Part shown: in pieces, positions 46,308-58,089 of the stretch
How positions within the stretch are numbered: position 1 is the stretch's first letter
Layout of the letters: every line of letters begins with the position of its first letter
DNA from: Nicotiana tabacum
Taxonomy: Eukaryota; Streptophyta; Magnoliopsida; Solanales; Solanaceae
Direction of reading: 5' to 3'
Length of the DNA: 64,000 nucleotides
Assembly (NCBI RefSeq): GCF_000715075.1
Contig: NC_134085.1
Location: forward strand, 158,376,178 to 158,440,177
The notes under the pieces: generated by a model
Databases searched by the model: none
Told to the model about the DNA's origin: nothing
Seen by the model: the letters and a program-made list of their open reading frames with translations, nothing else
Position numbers and translations under genes: made by a program

Positions 46308-49049
46308 ATGTCTTCACCAAATCTTAACCCTAGGAGAGTTCCCATTGTTGATACCTTCCCTAACACCCCCATTAGACATAGAAGGGGAGGTAGACTTCGT
46401 AGCTTAGGGTCTACTCGCGGTGGTAGTTCGTCTATACCTTCACCTAGTTCTGGTCCTTCTTCCAGAACCAGAGGTTCCCTTTCTCACAGATCTTCTTCTA
46501 GGGATAAAGAACCTTTTGAACCATTACGTGAACCTTTAGTAGAGGAAATAGTCCCTACAGAATTATCTTTTTACCATGATAGGGAATCTCTTAGAAACTA
46601 GGTTTTCACCTTAGATCGTGTTGACGCTTACCCCACTCAAATTACAGAAGTTTTAACTCTTGTAGTTCGCAAAGACTGCCATTGGAGTAATGATTTTCCC
46701 ATTATTATCCCTAATCCAAATCAGAGAATTACTTCTTACTTGATTGGGTTCTCTTTTGTTTATACATACCCTTTCACTTTAGGGTTCAAACCAGCTATTG
46801 ACCCAGTTATTCTTGAATTTTGCCGTTTCTTTAACGTCTGTTTGGGTCAAATTGGCCCAATCATATAGAGGGTTGTTGCCTGTTTGAGGCATCTAACCAA
46901 TTTGGCTGATGTTTCCTTTACTTTCCCTCACCTGATTCATCTTTACTCCCCTAGACTTTTTCGTAATGGCATTTTTACCCTAGTGGCTAGGAGTAAGAGG
47001 GTTTTAGTAATCCCTGAAGATGACAAAGACCGTGGCTGGTATGCCCGATTTATTGTTGCCCCCAATGTTGGTTTAGTGGATGAGAATAACCTTCTCTTCT
47101 CTGAAAAGTAGAATTTTGCATGTAAGTCTTTTATCCATCTCGTACCTTTTTCCTTCAAGTTTATCAACTTCTCTAATTTTTGCTCCTCCTTTTTTTTAGC
47201 AACCATGGGAGTGGTGGAAAATATTTTCAATTTTCGTGGTTGGGTAGATAAATTACTGAAGGCCGCACCAATAGATGGTAGGTCTTGGAAAACACTTTCT
47301 AACCGTTACGGTTGGAAAGTAAAGATTCATGGTAAAAGTTTTTATTTCATCTTTCATGCATGTATATATTTTTCTTTATGGTTCTAACTTTCATCCTTCT
47401 TTTTATCAGGATTTGCTATTCGAGGAGTTACTGCTGAAGCAGTTGCGGCCTCTCGTGTCTCTTTGGGAACCCGTACTCATTCGAGAACCCGTATCTCTTT
47501 AGAAAGAGCCCGAGAAATAGTCTTGGGTTCTTCTTCTGCAAAAAGAAAAACTGTTGAAGAAGGATACTCTGAAGAAGAGGAAGATGGGGGTTCCCTGGTG
47601 ACGAGGCCACGAGCTAGGAGACGCATCGTCTTTGATGACGAAGTTGAAGTTTTTCCTCGTCTTTATGTTCCTCTTACCGAACCTGTTGAAACCCAGTAAT
47701 AATTCCTGATGATGACGTCACTCCCCATGATACCCATGAATCTATTGATCAACTTTTCTTTAGTGGTTTTGGAAGTGGAAGTTTAGGGCCTGTTTTAGAT
47801 GAAATACCCTTATCTTCTTTCTCAACTTCCGTGCATGTGATTCCTTCCTTACCAACCCTAGCTGTTTCTGTTCCTTCTTCTACTATTTTCACTTCCTCTA
47901 CCACTCCTCCTTCAACAACTCCCCCTCCTATCGTTCACTATACGGAAGCAGGCTCTTCAAGTAGAAGTGCCACTATGAGGAGGGTAACCATTGAAGTTCC
48001 TACTGATAGCAGCCTTTTGAGGAAGTCAAGTCAGACAAACGTATGGCTGGAACCTTTAATCGGTCCAATTGAAAAAGCAAAGTTGGAGAGCCATAGTTCC
48101 CTGACTCTAATGAATGATGTTGTGCATGCCACTTTGAAGGTACTTTCCTTCTCTCCTTTCTTTACCTTAAAATTTTTTATCTTTGGGATTCTTATATTCT
48201 TACTTCCTTTCCCTTTTTTTAGGCCAATCTTATCGGCACAGAAATGATGAGTAAAATCCCTATCTTGGAGAAGGTAGCACGTGATTCTCAATTGGAGGCG
48301 ATCAATTGGAAGGAACAATTTATGGGGTGCACAAATTGATATGGAAGATTTACAAGAAGGCAAGAGTACCCTAGAACAGCAGGTGCAGGCTTTAACTTCA
48401 AAGTTAGCAGGTTGCAAAGGCTTCCTCAAGCCAAGCAGAAAAAGACAAAGAACTTCTCGAATCTTCCTTCTCAGAGCAACTATCTAAAGCCAGCAAAGAG
48501 AACAAAGAGTTGTAGGCTCTTTTGAGTCGAAAAGAAGTTTACGCCGGGGAGCTCGTGCAAATATTAACTCAAGCACAAGAAGACCTTTGAGTCTCGGCTG
48601 ACAAGGTTCGTGCTTTAGAGAGCTCCCATGCCTCTCTTCAAGCTTCTTACAACTCCGCCTTGGTTGAAAACGAAGAGCTAAAGAATGAGATTGCTGATTG
48701 GGAAAAGGATTATGAGACCCTTGAAGAAAAATCTGATGTTGAGGTAAGTTGGGCATATTTGAATCCTCGTCGAGATACCCTAATTGAAGTTGGCCAAGAA
48801 AACTTCAACCTAGAGTTAGAGTTAGCTAAGATCAATGAAACCATTGAAAAAGCTCAGCAAACTCAGGACTTCCCTTCTCCCGTGGTTGAAGCTCCCGCAA
48901 ATGTTGAAGCTGATACGGGTATCCCAACTCTGTCAAGCCCAATCGAGCATGTTGCTGCAAGCCAAGTTGAAACCGCATCTGTTGATGCACCTGCCCAAAT
49001 TGAGCCCACTGCCATTGATGCTCATGCTTTAGTTCCGCAAACATCTTAG
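46308..49049 (+). pseudogene. Antisense, spliced extra ORF of E10 (plant putative gypsy-type transposon protein family)
   Basis: Runs opposite to E10 pol. From ATG 46308 (MSSPNLNPRRVPIVDTFPNT) one frame continues to 47121 across three TAG codons (46599, 46866, 47109), followed by GTAAGT. Exon 2 is 47200-47331 (GVVENIFNFRGWVDKLLKAA), exon 3 47410-48139 and exon 4 48223-49049, all with GT/AG introns. Domains in order: Ser/Arg-rich N-terminus; a globular region (YLIGFSFVYTYPFTLGFKP; HLTNLADVSFTFPHLIHLYS); an acidic Arg/Lys stretch (RTHSRTRISLERAREIVLGS); a Ser/Thr/Pro linker; a C-terminal coiled coil. It is broken by a one-base frameshift near 47692, further frameshifts near 48320 and 48430, and TGA 48588. 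Proteins of this kind are numerous in Solanaceae annotations and belong with the extra ORFs known from Tat elements. Function unknown. Confidence 0.75.
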
Positions 49050-50107
49050 TGACCAGTTTTAATCATTTGAATGATTTTGTTTTTTGTTTTTATTTTGGAA
49101 AATTATAATCAAACCCTTAGCTTCATTTGAGGGTTAGATTTGGAAACACAAGTCCCCAAGTCTTTTATGGGGCAATTTGTATAAACAATTTCATAGCTTT
49201 ATGACTAAGTTCGTACTTAGTTTTCAGTTTTTAGATATTAAGAAGTTTTCCATGTTATTATCTTAAACTTCTGTCTGCTTTATTTTTGCCTTGACTTTTA
49301 AGGACTTATAGAATAATTCGCATTTTTGTTCTTCGAAAATGCTTCTGTTAATCTCATGACTAACTAATTAAACATGAATTTTATAAAAGAGGGCCCTTTT
49401 ATATTTCGACACTTAATGAAGAAGACGTCTCAACTTCATAATGGTGTTACCATACGATAAAAGAAATAGGAACACACATGTTTCTTTGAAATAACTTTGA
49501 CAAGTTTTGAATAATACTTTACATGTATTTGAATTACATCTATAACTTTCTCGTAACTGTTTTTCTTGTAACAGATTTTTTCAAAAGAAGAATAATAGAC
49601 ACGGGGTTTTTCCTTATAGCCCGTTTTAGTACATAGCATTTACTCTAACTATAGTGAGGTTTTTCTTTGGCCTTAGCTCGTGGCTTCATCTCGTGACCTT
49701 GTGACTTTTACTCTGCACTTGACTCTTTTAGGCTTGATTTTTCTTAATCTTCTTTGCCTTTTTATACACATATCTGTGTATATTATATAGTCCCTAAAGT
49801 GATTGAGTGTTGAAGTATGAAGCCTCGAGCACTTGATAGATTCTCTCATTTGGTCCTTTTCCTGAAAAGGAAAAACATACGGGACTCGGAGGTGCAATTT
49901 TAGATGAAGACTGCTTAACCCATATGAATTTCTATCAGAATAATTGTAACACTAGGCCAGGAATTTTAGGTTATTCCGTGTGCCTTACAGGTCATGACTC
50001 ATCATTTAATACGGGTTAGCTTTTTGCCTATTATCTAAAATCGTTAGTAAAATTTTAACAATTCAAAAATTAAATTTGAAATAGTGATACCTGACCATGG
50101 GTATTCC
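49050..50107. other. E10 spacer between the antisense ORF and pol
   Basis: AT-rich. It should hold the 3' end of the plus-strand transcript and the 3' untranslated part of the pol transcript. Short minus-strand ORFs (49436-49897) have no recognisable domain. Confidence 0.5.
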
Positions 50108-53100
50108 TTAAAAATAATATCTCTTCAAATGAGCAACATTCCAATGTGAAGGTAGTATCTTGTCATCCATTGTCTCCAGCTCATATACTCCCTTGCCTGC
50201 AATATCACGAACTCTATAGGTTCTTTCCTATGTTGGACTTAATTTACCCGTGTTAGCTGCCTTTGTGGATTGAAAAACCTTTTTAAGCACAAAGCCCCCA
50301 CTTTGAAGAATCTGAGGCATGCTTTTCGATTGTAATATCATTCTATGACTTGATTTTATGCTGCCATTCTTATCAATGCAGCTTCTCTCCTCCCCTCGAG
50401 TAAATCTAGATTGACCCGCATCTCCTCGTCATTAGATTCTTCTGTCGCCTGTGTGAACCGCGTACTTGGCTCCCCTATCTCAATTGGAATTAAAGCCTCA
50501 GCTCCATAAACTAATGAAAACGGTGTTTCTCCTGTACTTGTTTTTGTAGTATTGCGATATGCCCATAAAATTCCAGGTAACACTTCAGGCCAGTTACCTT
50601 TTGATTCCTCTAATCGTTTCTTTAAATTATTGATAATAACCTTGTTCGTTGATTCTCCTTGCCCATTACCTTTCAGATGATAAGGTGTTGACGTAATCCT
50701 TTTAATTTGCCAACTTTGAAAGAATTCTGTGATTTGTGATCCAATAAATTGAGGACCATTATCACACACGATCTCCTTTGGCACACCGAATCAGCATATG
50801 ATATTCCACCAAAGAAAATCTTTGACTTCCTTTTCTCGCACCTGTTTAAATGCTCCTGCCTCCACCCATTTAGTAAAATAATCAGTGAGTACTAGCAGAA
50901 ATTTTACCTGTCATTTTGCTTGTGGTAATGGACCCACGATATCCATTCCCCATTTCATAAATGGTCATGGGGCAATGACCGGATGTAATAATTCTGCAGG
51001 TCTATGCATATTGTTATCGTACCTTTGACATTTATCACATTTGGCCACGAAACTTTCTGCTTCTTTTTCCATTTTAGGCCAGTAATAACCTGCTTTAATT
51101 AAGGTTCTTACCAATGACCTTCCTCCTGCGTGATTCCCGCAATGTCCCTCGTGTATTTCTTTCATTACATACTCAGTTTGTGAAGGTCCGAGGCATCTTG
51201 CTAGGGGACCGCCGAACATCTTACGATACAAATTGCCTTGCTTTAAGCAGTACCGAGCAACCTTCTTTCGAAGCACATGAGCTTTCTTCTTATCATCAGG
51301 GACGGTACCATACTACAAAAAAGTAACAATCTCGTTCCTCCAATCCCATGTTAAATTATTAAAATTTACCTCATTCTTATCAGGATCTAGAACTGAATGG
51401 AACAAATGTATAACTGAGGCATTTGCATTGCTTGCCACATCAGCTGCAGATGCGAGATTAGCTAGGGCGTCTGCTTCAACATTTTCATCCCTTGGTATTT
51501 GTATAACTTTCCAAGTTTGAAATTGCTTTATAAATTCCTGTACCTTTTCTAAGTATTGTTGCATCCTTGCTTCCCTAACCACGAGTTGCGAATCACTCTT
51601 AATTATAATCTGATTTATGCCAAGCACTCGTGCCAATTCTAGACCTGCAATCATAGCCTCATACTCCGCTTCATTGTTAGTTATAGAGTGACATTTAATA
51701 TCTTGTCGAATGGTCTCACCCGTAGATGGTACCAAGACAATTCCTAAACCTGCACCTTTTACATTAGATGAGACATCAGTGAATAAAGTCCAAGTTCCCG
51801 GGTTAGCCCCATTGAATACCTGTAATTCTTTTTCTGCTTCTAATTGCATCTCTTGGCTAAAATTGGCCACGAAATCAGCTAACACTTGTGATTTTATAGC
51901 GGTTCTAGGTTGGTACGTGATTTCGTATTCACTCAAATCTATTCCGCACTTAGCCAACCTACCTGATAGTTCATGCTTATGCAATATATTACGTAAAGGG
52001 TAGGCAGTTACTACGACGATAGGATGACTCTGAAAGTAAGGTCTTAACTTTCTAGATGTCATGATTAATGCAAGTGCAAGTTTTTCTAACTGAGGATATC
52101 GCGTCTCCGCATCTAACAAAGATTTACTAACATAGTAGATAGGGGATTGGTTACCTTGTTCTTCTCGGACCAACACAACGCTTACCGCAACTTCCGAAAC
52201 AACAAGGTAAATGAGTAGTCTTTCCCAAGCCTTTGGTTTTGCCAGCAAAGTTGGATTTGATAAGTACATTTTCAAATTCCTCATTCCATTAGAAATGATC
52301 CTGCTTCTTAAGGGTTGAGAAGAATTTGAAACACTTCTCTGATAATTTAGAAATGAATCTACCCAAGGCTGCAATTCTCCCTGTTAATCTTTGAACCTCT
52401 TTCTTGTTTGAAAGTATATCAGGGATTTCCTCTATGGTCTTGATCTGTGCAGGATTTACTTCAATACCACGGTTAGAAACAAGAAAACCCAAAAACCTGC
52501 CTGATGCAACGCCAAACACACATTTTTCGGGATTTAACTTCATATTAAATTTGCGCAAAATTGAAAATGTGTCAGATAAGTGTGATATGTGATCTTTTGA
52601 ATACTGAGTTTTAACAAGCATATCATCTATATATACCTCCATAGTCTTTCCTAAATGCTCTTGAAACATTTTGGTAACTAACCTCTGATACGTTGCACCT
52701 GCATTCTTCAGACCAAAGAGCATTACTTTATAACAATAAGTCCCCCTGTCTGTTATGAATTAAGTTTTTTCTTCATCTCCCGGATCCATTTTAATCTGAT
52801 TATAACCTGAATATGCATCTAAAAACTTAATAGTTCGTGACCTGCAATTGCATCAATCAATTGATCTATGTGTGGTAGTGAAAAAGAATCTTTAGGGCAG
52901 GCTTTATTGAGATCTTTGTAATTACACAAACCCGCCAGTTACCGTTCTTCTTTGGAACTACAATAGTGTTAGCTAACCAGTTAGGATATTTTACCTCACG
53001 AATAGAACCAATTTTTAGCAATTTTTGGACTTCTTCCAGAATTACCTGATTCTTGAAAGTTCCTTGCTTTCTTTTCTTTTGCTTGACAGGGGGGTACGAT

Positions 53101-53511
53101 GGATCTTCATTTAGTTTATGGGTCATCACCTCCGGGGGGTATTCCTGTCATGTCAGAATGGGACCAAGCAAAGCAATCCGCGTTAGTTTTCAGAAATTCA
53201 ATTAACTTACCTCTCATGCCTTGTCTAAGATTGGCTCCAACATAGACTTTTTTATCAGTCCATTGAGTAAATAACACGACAGGCTCTAATTCCTCTATTG
53301 TTGTTTTGATATTTTCATTCTCTTCTGGTTCTTGAATGGTATCAGGCCTTGAATCTACATCTGTTTGCCCTTGTTCAGTTGAGGTTTGTGTTGTGGTGAC
53401 CTCAACTGTCTTCTGTGATTGCTATTTACCTTCATCTATCGTGCTTGTATCTGCAACAGAGTTGATTGCCCTGGTTGTATGTTGATCTCCACGAATTTGA
53501 CAGATTCCCCA
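50108..53511 (-). pseudogene. E10 pol: RT, RNase H, second RNase H, integrase
   Basis: From 53511 leftward: a protease-RT linker; the RT N-terminus (FLKTNADCFAWSHSDMTGIP; NWLANTIVVPKKNGNWRVCV); the RT core with YIDD in MEVYIDDMLVKTQYSKDHIS (about 52620); and a first RNase H/connection (52374-51990; LLIYLVVSEVAVSVVLV, SRKLRPYFQSHPIVV). A second, archaeal-type RNase H follows (about 51800-51450; TLFTDVSSNVKGAG, NNEAEYEAMIAGLELA, KSDSQLVV, ENVEADALANLASAA). Then come the integrase zinc domain (EIHEGHCGNHAGGRSL; CDKCQRYDN), the integrase core (GMDIVGP, CDNGPQF, NGQGESTNK, so all three D,D,E positions are present) and the C-terminus YRVRDIAGKGVYELE to the stop at 50108. Interrupted by stops, for example TAG in LSPT-x-ERTYRV where Trp is expected. 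Confidence 0.9.
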
Positions 53512-54715
53512 TGCCACACCTCCTTTTTCACTCGTGCCCGCAGGGGCGTATGGGGAGTTTTTCCAATTAAAGGACTATCGAAACGAGATTTATTTTTAAT
53601 TCAGAGTTGCCACTTGGGAGATTTATGGTGTCCCAAGTCATCGGTTGAATCCCGAATCGAGGAAAAGATTGACTCTGTATTACAGTTCGCGAACCAGAAA
53701 TCCGGATAAGGAATTCTGTTAACCCGGGAGAAGGTGTTAGGCATTCTCGAGTTCCTTGGTTCTAGCACGGTCACTCAACTGTCATATTCGGCTTATTTAT
53801 CCGATTTTAATACATGTTGAACCTATGTGCAAATTTTAACTTTTTACCGCTTTATTATTTTTAATGAGAATTGCAACGTCGTGAAAACACATCTCGAACC
53901 ACGTCACATCAATGCACCCGTGGTTATTGACTCATTTCAACTCTGTCGAGATTTGGATTTGGGTCACATAAATGTGCACCCGAGTTTAAGAAAGTAAATT
54001 ATTAAAGGCGCGCCTAAAGCGACTAGCGTATTATTAACTTTGCGGGAAGCCATGAAATTCGCTAAATGGCATGTCCCGAGGTCTAAATACTTAATGTGAA
54101 CATTTGGAGAGGGCCACACGATTTGTGATTTTATTTGGCGCGGTGCACCTTATTTATTTTAAAGCCAACCTAAGGACTATGATTTTTCTATCATATTTTG
54201 TCTCTAATAATAAGAAAAGACTCTATACAAAGTAAGTAGTTCAACTCCATATAACCATGGCAAATGGTATTACTTTCATGCAGTCCTTATGATTAATATA
54301 CTGAAATGGCCTAGAATGTTCAAATCTTACATGTCTACCATTATTTCAAAATTAACTACAAGCCATATCATTAACAATTTCAGAATCAGATTTTTACTAC
54401 TAACTATCACAAACCTCTCACGCTAAACTATCATAGGCCAAATATCATATTTAACTACAACACAAATTAAGGAGTAAACCAAATTAAAACTGGTGTTTCA
54501 ATTCTTCACACAAATCAAATGAGTTTAACAATCCTACACAACCTCAAACAGTCCAATTATACAAGTGATATGAAATTCAAATAAATATAATTGCTCTACA
54601 CTTTTGAACTAAAACAAAACATAAGGAGTCAGAAATCATTTCAAGCAGCATTTCATTTCATGTCCACAAGCTTGAAGGTTACAGGATATGTACCTGGATG
54701 TTTGAAATATAAGAA

Positions 54716-54716
<1 letters not shown>

Positions 54717-54746
<30 letters not shown>

Positions 54747-54758
54747 AAGAAGAAGAAA
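54717..54758. repeat. (AAG)n microsatellite
   Basis: About 14 uninterrupted AAG units within the E11 LTR. They produce a poly-Lys or poly-Phe reading in spurious ORFs. Confidence 0.95.
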
Positions 54759-56374
54759 TCAGCAGCATCAGAAATGCGAGCAACAATACAACAACAATTC
54801 ACAACAGCAATGCACCAAAAGATAACCAGCAGTGACTTAGGAAAACCAGTTAAAATTCCCAACAATACCAACAGCAACACAAACAACCAGTAACAGACCC
54901 CAAACAGCTTGATAGCAACCAAATATCAATCAAAACACAAGCAGAAAACACCCCTAGAATTCAGTAATCAAGAAAAACTCGAGAGTACAACTCCACAGTT
55001 AAAGCTGAAGCTCTTTTCAGTTTCAATTGGATAGCACTAGTTGAACTAGACTAACTCTTAAAACTCTCTTCTAGTTTTCAGAATATTCAACACCTTTAAG
55101 ATTTCCAGAATGTTTTCTTCCTAAGGTCTGCCCAAAAGAAAAGCCAGACCAGACTCCAAAAAAAGGTCCCCCCTAATTCTGTCCAGACCCCTATTTATGC
55201 CCAAACCTCAGCCCCTTTCCAACTCTAAGGAGCACTTAGCTCATTAAGAAAATATTTTCTGCCCACTACTACATGTTTTGTTTTAATTCACTTGTTCCCC
55301 ACTAGAGTATGTTTTTCCCATTATCCCGTGTCCTTCCCTTTATTTAATAGTTCAAACATGTATGGGCAACATTTTATAATCAATCCCCTTTTAAGCCTTT
55401 CATACCATTATGTTTTGTTCCCCATTAACACTAAACAATTGCGTTAGTTTAATGGTACTTTAGTACCCTACTGTCAGCCCATTCATATTAAGCCATTTTC
55501 AAACCTTTTAAACCCCAAAATACCCTCCTAAAGCCCCCTGAAGTTACTGTCCTACCCAATCCCTTAATCTGTACCAAATCCATCAGCTATAACCAATTCA
55601 ACTAAGTTAGAAATCCTAATAATTGACTAATTAAACACATGAAACTAACTCCCAATCAACAACAATAGGACAATTCAACAAAGCCAGATTCATATCAGAA
55701 TACACTAAACAGAACAAACAAGTAGATCCGAGTCGTTAAACTTAATCAGCAATTTAAGCTTGAAACTCAATTCAGACCAAATACCATATTAATAAAGATT
55801 CAGTGATTAAACTAACACACTTCTAGATTAAACCTAAACAAGAACAAATGAACATTGCCAACATACTGAATGAACCAAAATTAAACTATTATCATGCTAA
55901 TCTAACACTCAAGCATAGCAGACTAATCAACGACACTTATTCAATCGATTACACAAATTATAACATATAACAATCGACAACAAACAGAAGCAATGATAAA
56001 ATTGGACGAAATAAAAGGTCTGATGGAGAAGGACAGAATCAATCGACAAAAATTGAAAAATCAATAAAGCTACACTAAACAAAGTAAACAGAATAAACAA
56101 ACACAAAAATGGAACAAACAGGAAAGGGAAAATACCTCAAGAACTCGGAAACTGGACGACCCTAACTTGGACTCTGACTCGGACCTTTAACTGAGGTCGA
56201 ACGAACCTTAATCGAGTGTTCTCAACTGAGAACATTTCGACTAAGGTCCACTGGACACCCAACTTCCTTTAATTCGGACCAACTCCAGCCTTTGGTTTTC
56301 TAGTGTTCTTGGGGTTTGATTTGGGGTTCGAACGGTTCTGGTCGGATTCGAACCAAGCCAAAGGTATTTTGGGC

Positions 56375-56655
56375 ATGAGGGAGGTAAGAGGGTGCCGTGG
56401 TGTGAGATTGGGACTAGTTGAGGTAGGTTTAGGTTCTGCTCGAATCTTCGATTGAAGATTCAAGAAGCTGGAGGTTGATTCGAGGCAAACGGTCAACGGA
56501 TCCATAACGAGGGTGGTCAAGGGGTACCGTGGGGTGAGTTTGGGGTTGGTTGGGGTAGTTTCAAGTTTTGCTCGAATCTTTGATTGAAGATTCGAGAAGC
56601 TACAGGCTGATTCGAGCAAAACGGGTAAGGGATTCATGGAGAGGGTGGTTAAGTA
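56375..56655. repeat. About 130 bp tandem duplication in E11 LTR
   Basis: Two full units and part of a third: gagg-gtggt(a)agg-ggtaccgtgg-gtgag..ttggg, then tgctcgaatctt-gattgaagattc-agaagct, then gattcatgg/ggatccat. Confidence 0.7.
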
Positions 56656-57656
56656 CTCTAGGGGTGTTAGTTTCATGGTCACCGGCGTTGTTGCCGCCGG
56701 GTTTACGGCGAAGGGATTTGGTGGCGGCTAGGGTTTGGGGGGTCGTCTCTGAGAGAGACGATGAACAGGGGGTATGGCTTGGGAGGGTGCGTGGTGAGAG
56801 GTTGGACTTATATACAGAGGGGGTGGTTTAATCCTGGCCGTTGGATCAAGCACGATCAACGACCTGGATCAATTCACTTAAAGGACACGGTGACGTTTGG
56901 TCATGCCTCGAGACTGGGTCGACCCGGGTTGAAATGGACCGGGTTATGGGGGAATCCTTGGATCGTTAGATCAAAACAAATCAATGGCTTGGATTTATTG
57001 GCCAGATACAACGTCGTTTGGATATATCTGGAGACGGACTGGGACCGTTTGATCGTATGAGATTGACGGTCCAGATTCACAATGCCCAAATGATTTCGTT
57101 CTGGACTGGTCGCAGGTGGACTGGATTTGGGGCAGGTATGGGCTGACTTGGGGGTGACATTTGGGCCTGAACTTTTCCCTTTTAAACTGGCCCAGTCCAA
57201 ATTTTTACCCTTCTTCTCTTGTTTCTTCTTTTCCCTTTTACTTTCTTTAATTCCTAAAAACCAAAATTCCTAAATTAAATTGTAAAACCAAGATTATTTT
57301 AAAAAGATATTAATTAACCCTTAACAATAATTAACACACAAGATCAAATATTGATTAAAATAAAAATCACACAATTAAACAATAAAAATGACAAAGCTAC
57401 CAAAAATTCATATTTTTGTGATTTTAAAATAGGACGTGGTTTAATTAATTCAAAAAATGCACAATGAAATCCTAAATATATATGCAACATGTATTTTGGT
57501 ATTTTTTCGATTAATTAAAACAAAATAAACATTTGCAGACAAAAATAATTATCCAAAATGTCACGCAAAATTTTCAAAATTGTACCCAAAGACAATTTGT
57601 TTTATTTTCGATTTCCTTTGGAGTAGATTTCGTGAAGCAAAAATCACGTGCTCACA

Positions 57657-57673
57657 GCTGCCCCTCTTTGTCC
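57657..57673 (-). promoter_or_regulatory. E11 polypurine tract
   Basis: The minus strand GGACAAAGAGGGGCAGC lies immediately upstream of the LTR start TGTGAGCACG. It is the expected primer for plus-strand DNA synthesis. Confidence 0.85.
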
Positions 57674-58089
57674 GAAAGCACAAAGAGTTTTCGTGCAAAG
57701 ATAAAGTGAGCGGATACGAGCGATTTTTGCCCGCTGGAATACTCCGTGTGAAGCATTTTTTTTGAAAAGATTTAACCGAACCTTTGCTTCACTAGTTTCC
57801 TACATATCCCTGGCTAAAAGGGAATCAGGTTAATGTAGTTCGGGAAGTTTTGGTAGCTGGGACTACCATGGGACTGCATTTTTGCTGTTACTGCTGCTGC
57901 ATGATGTTGCTACCATTTTTTGATCTCCTTATTACACCGTGCTAAAAGAAAACAAGAAGCTAGACTTAAACTAGGAATTACAAAATCTTATCTATCTTCA
58001 ACTTGCTCTTGTAGTCTTCCTTCTGATTTTCTGCAGCGGAAATTATGCTGGGGATATTTTGTTGTAACCCTCCGCTTTACTGACTTCTG
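57674..58089 (-). other. E11 3' untranslated region, PPT-proximal part
   Basis: Non-coding. Contains gaatcaggttaatgtagttcggga, a phrase that recurs as gaatcaggtcaaacgtagttccca at about 61346-61370 near the end of pol, so the 3' region is bracketed by a related repeat. Confidence 0.6.

Larger units (their letters stand above)
45373..53511 (-). mobile_element. E10: Tat-lineage Ty3/gypsy element, interrupted by E11
   Basis: Minus-strand order: pol (53511 to 50108), spacer, an extra gene on the opposite strand (46308-49049), PPT (45951-45970), 3' LTR (45373-45950). The pol reading runs in frame right up to 53512, where the E11 LTR starts. The protease and gag half therefore presumably lies beyond E11, outside the window. 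Dual RNase H domains and the antisense ORF are typical of the Tat lineage. Confidence 0.85.
53512..57656 (-). repeat. E11 3' LTR (4.1 kb)
   Basis: The minus strand starts TGTGAGCACGTGATTTTTGC after the PPT and ends GGAGGTGTGGCA. The last 180 bp match 8253-8430. It contains a microsatellite (54717-54758) and a roughly 130 bp tandem duplication (about 56375-56650). Small ORFs inside are not genes. Confidence 0.85.

Noticed and set aside
54591..54893. 100-codon ORF with a poly-Lys run (and its antisense poly-Phe ORF)
   Set aside because: Created by the (AAG)n microsatellite within the E11 LTR.
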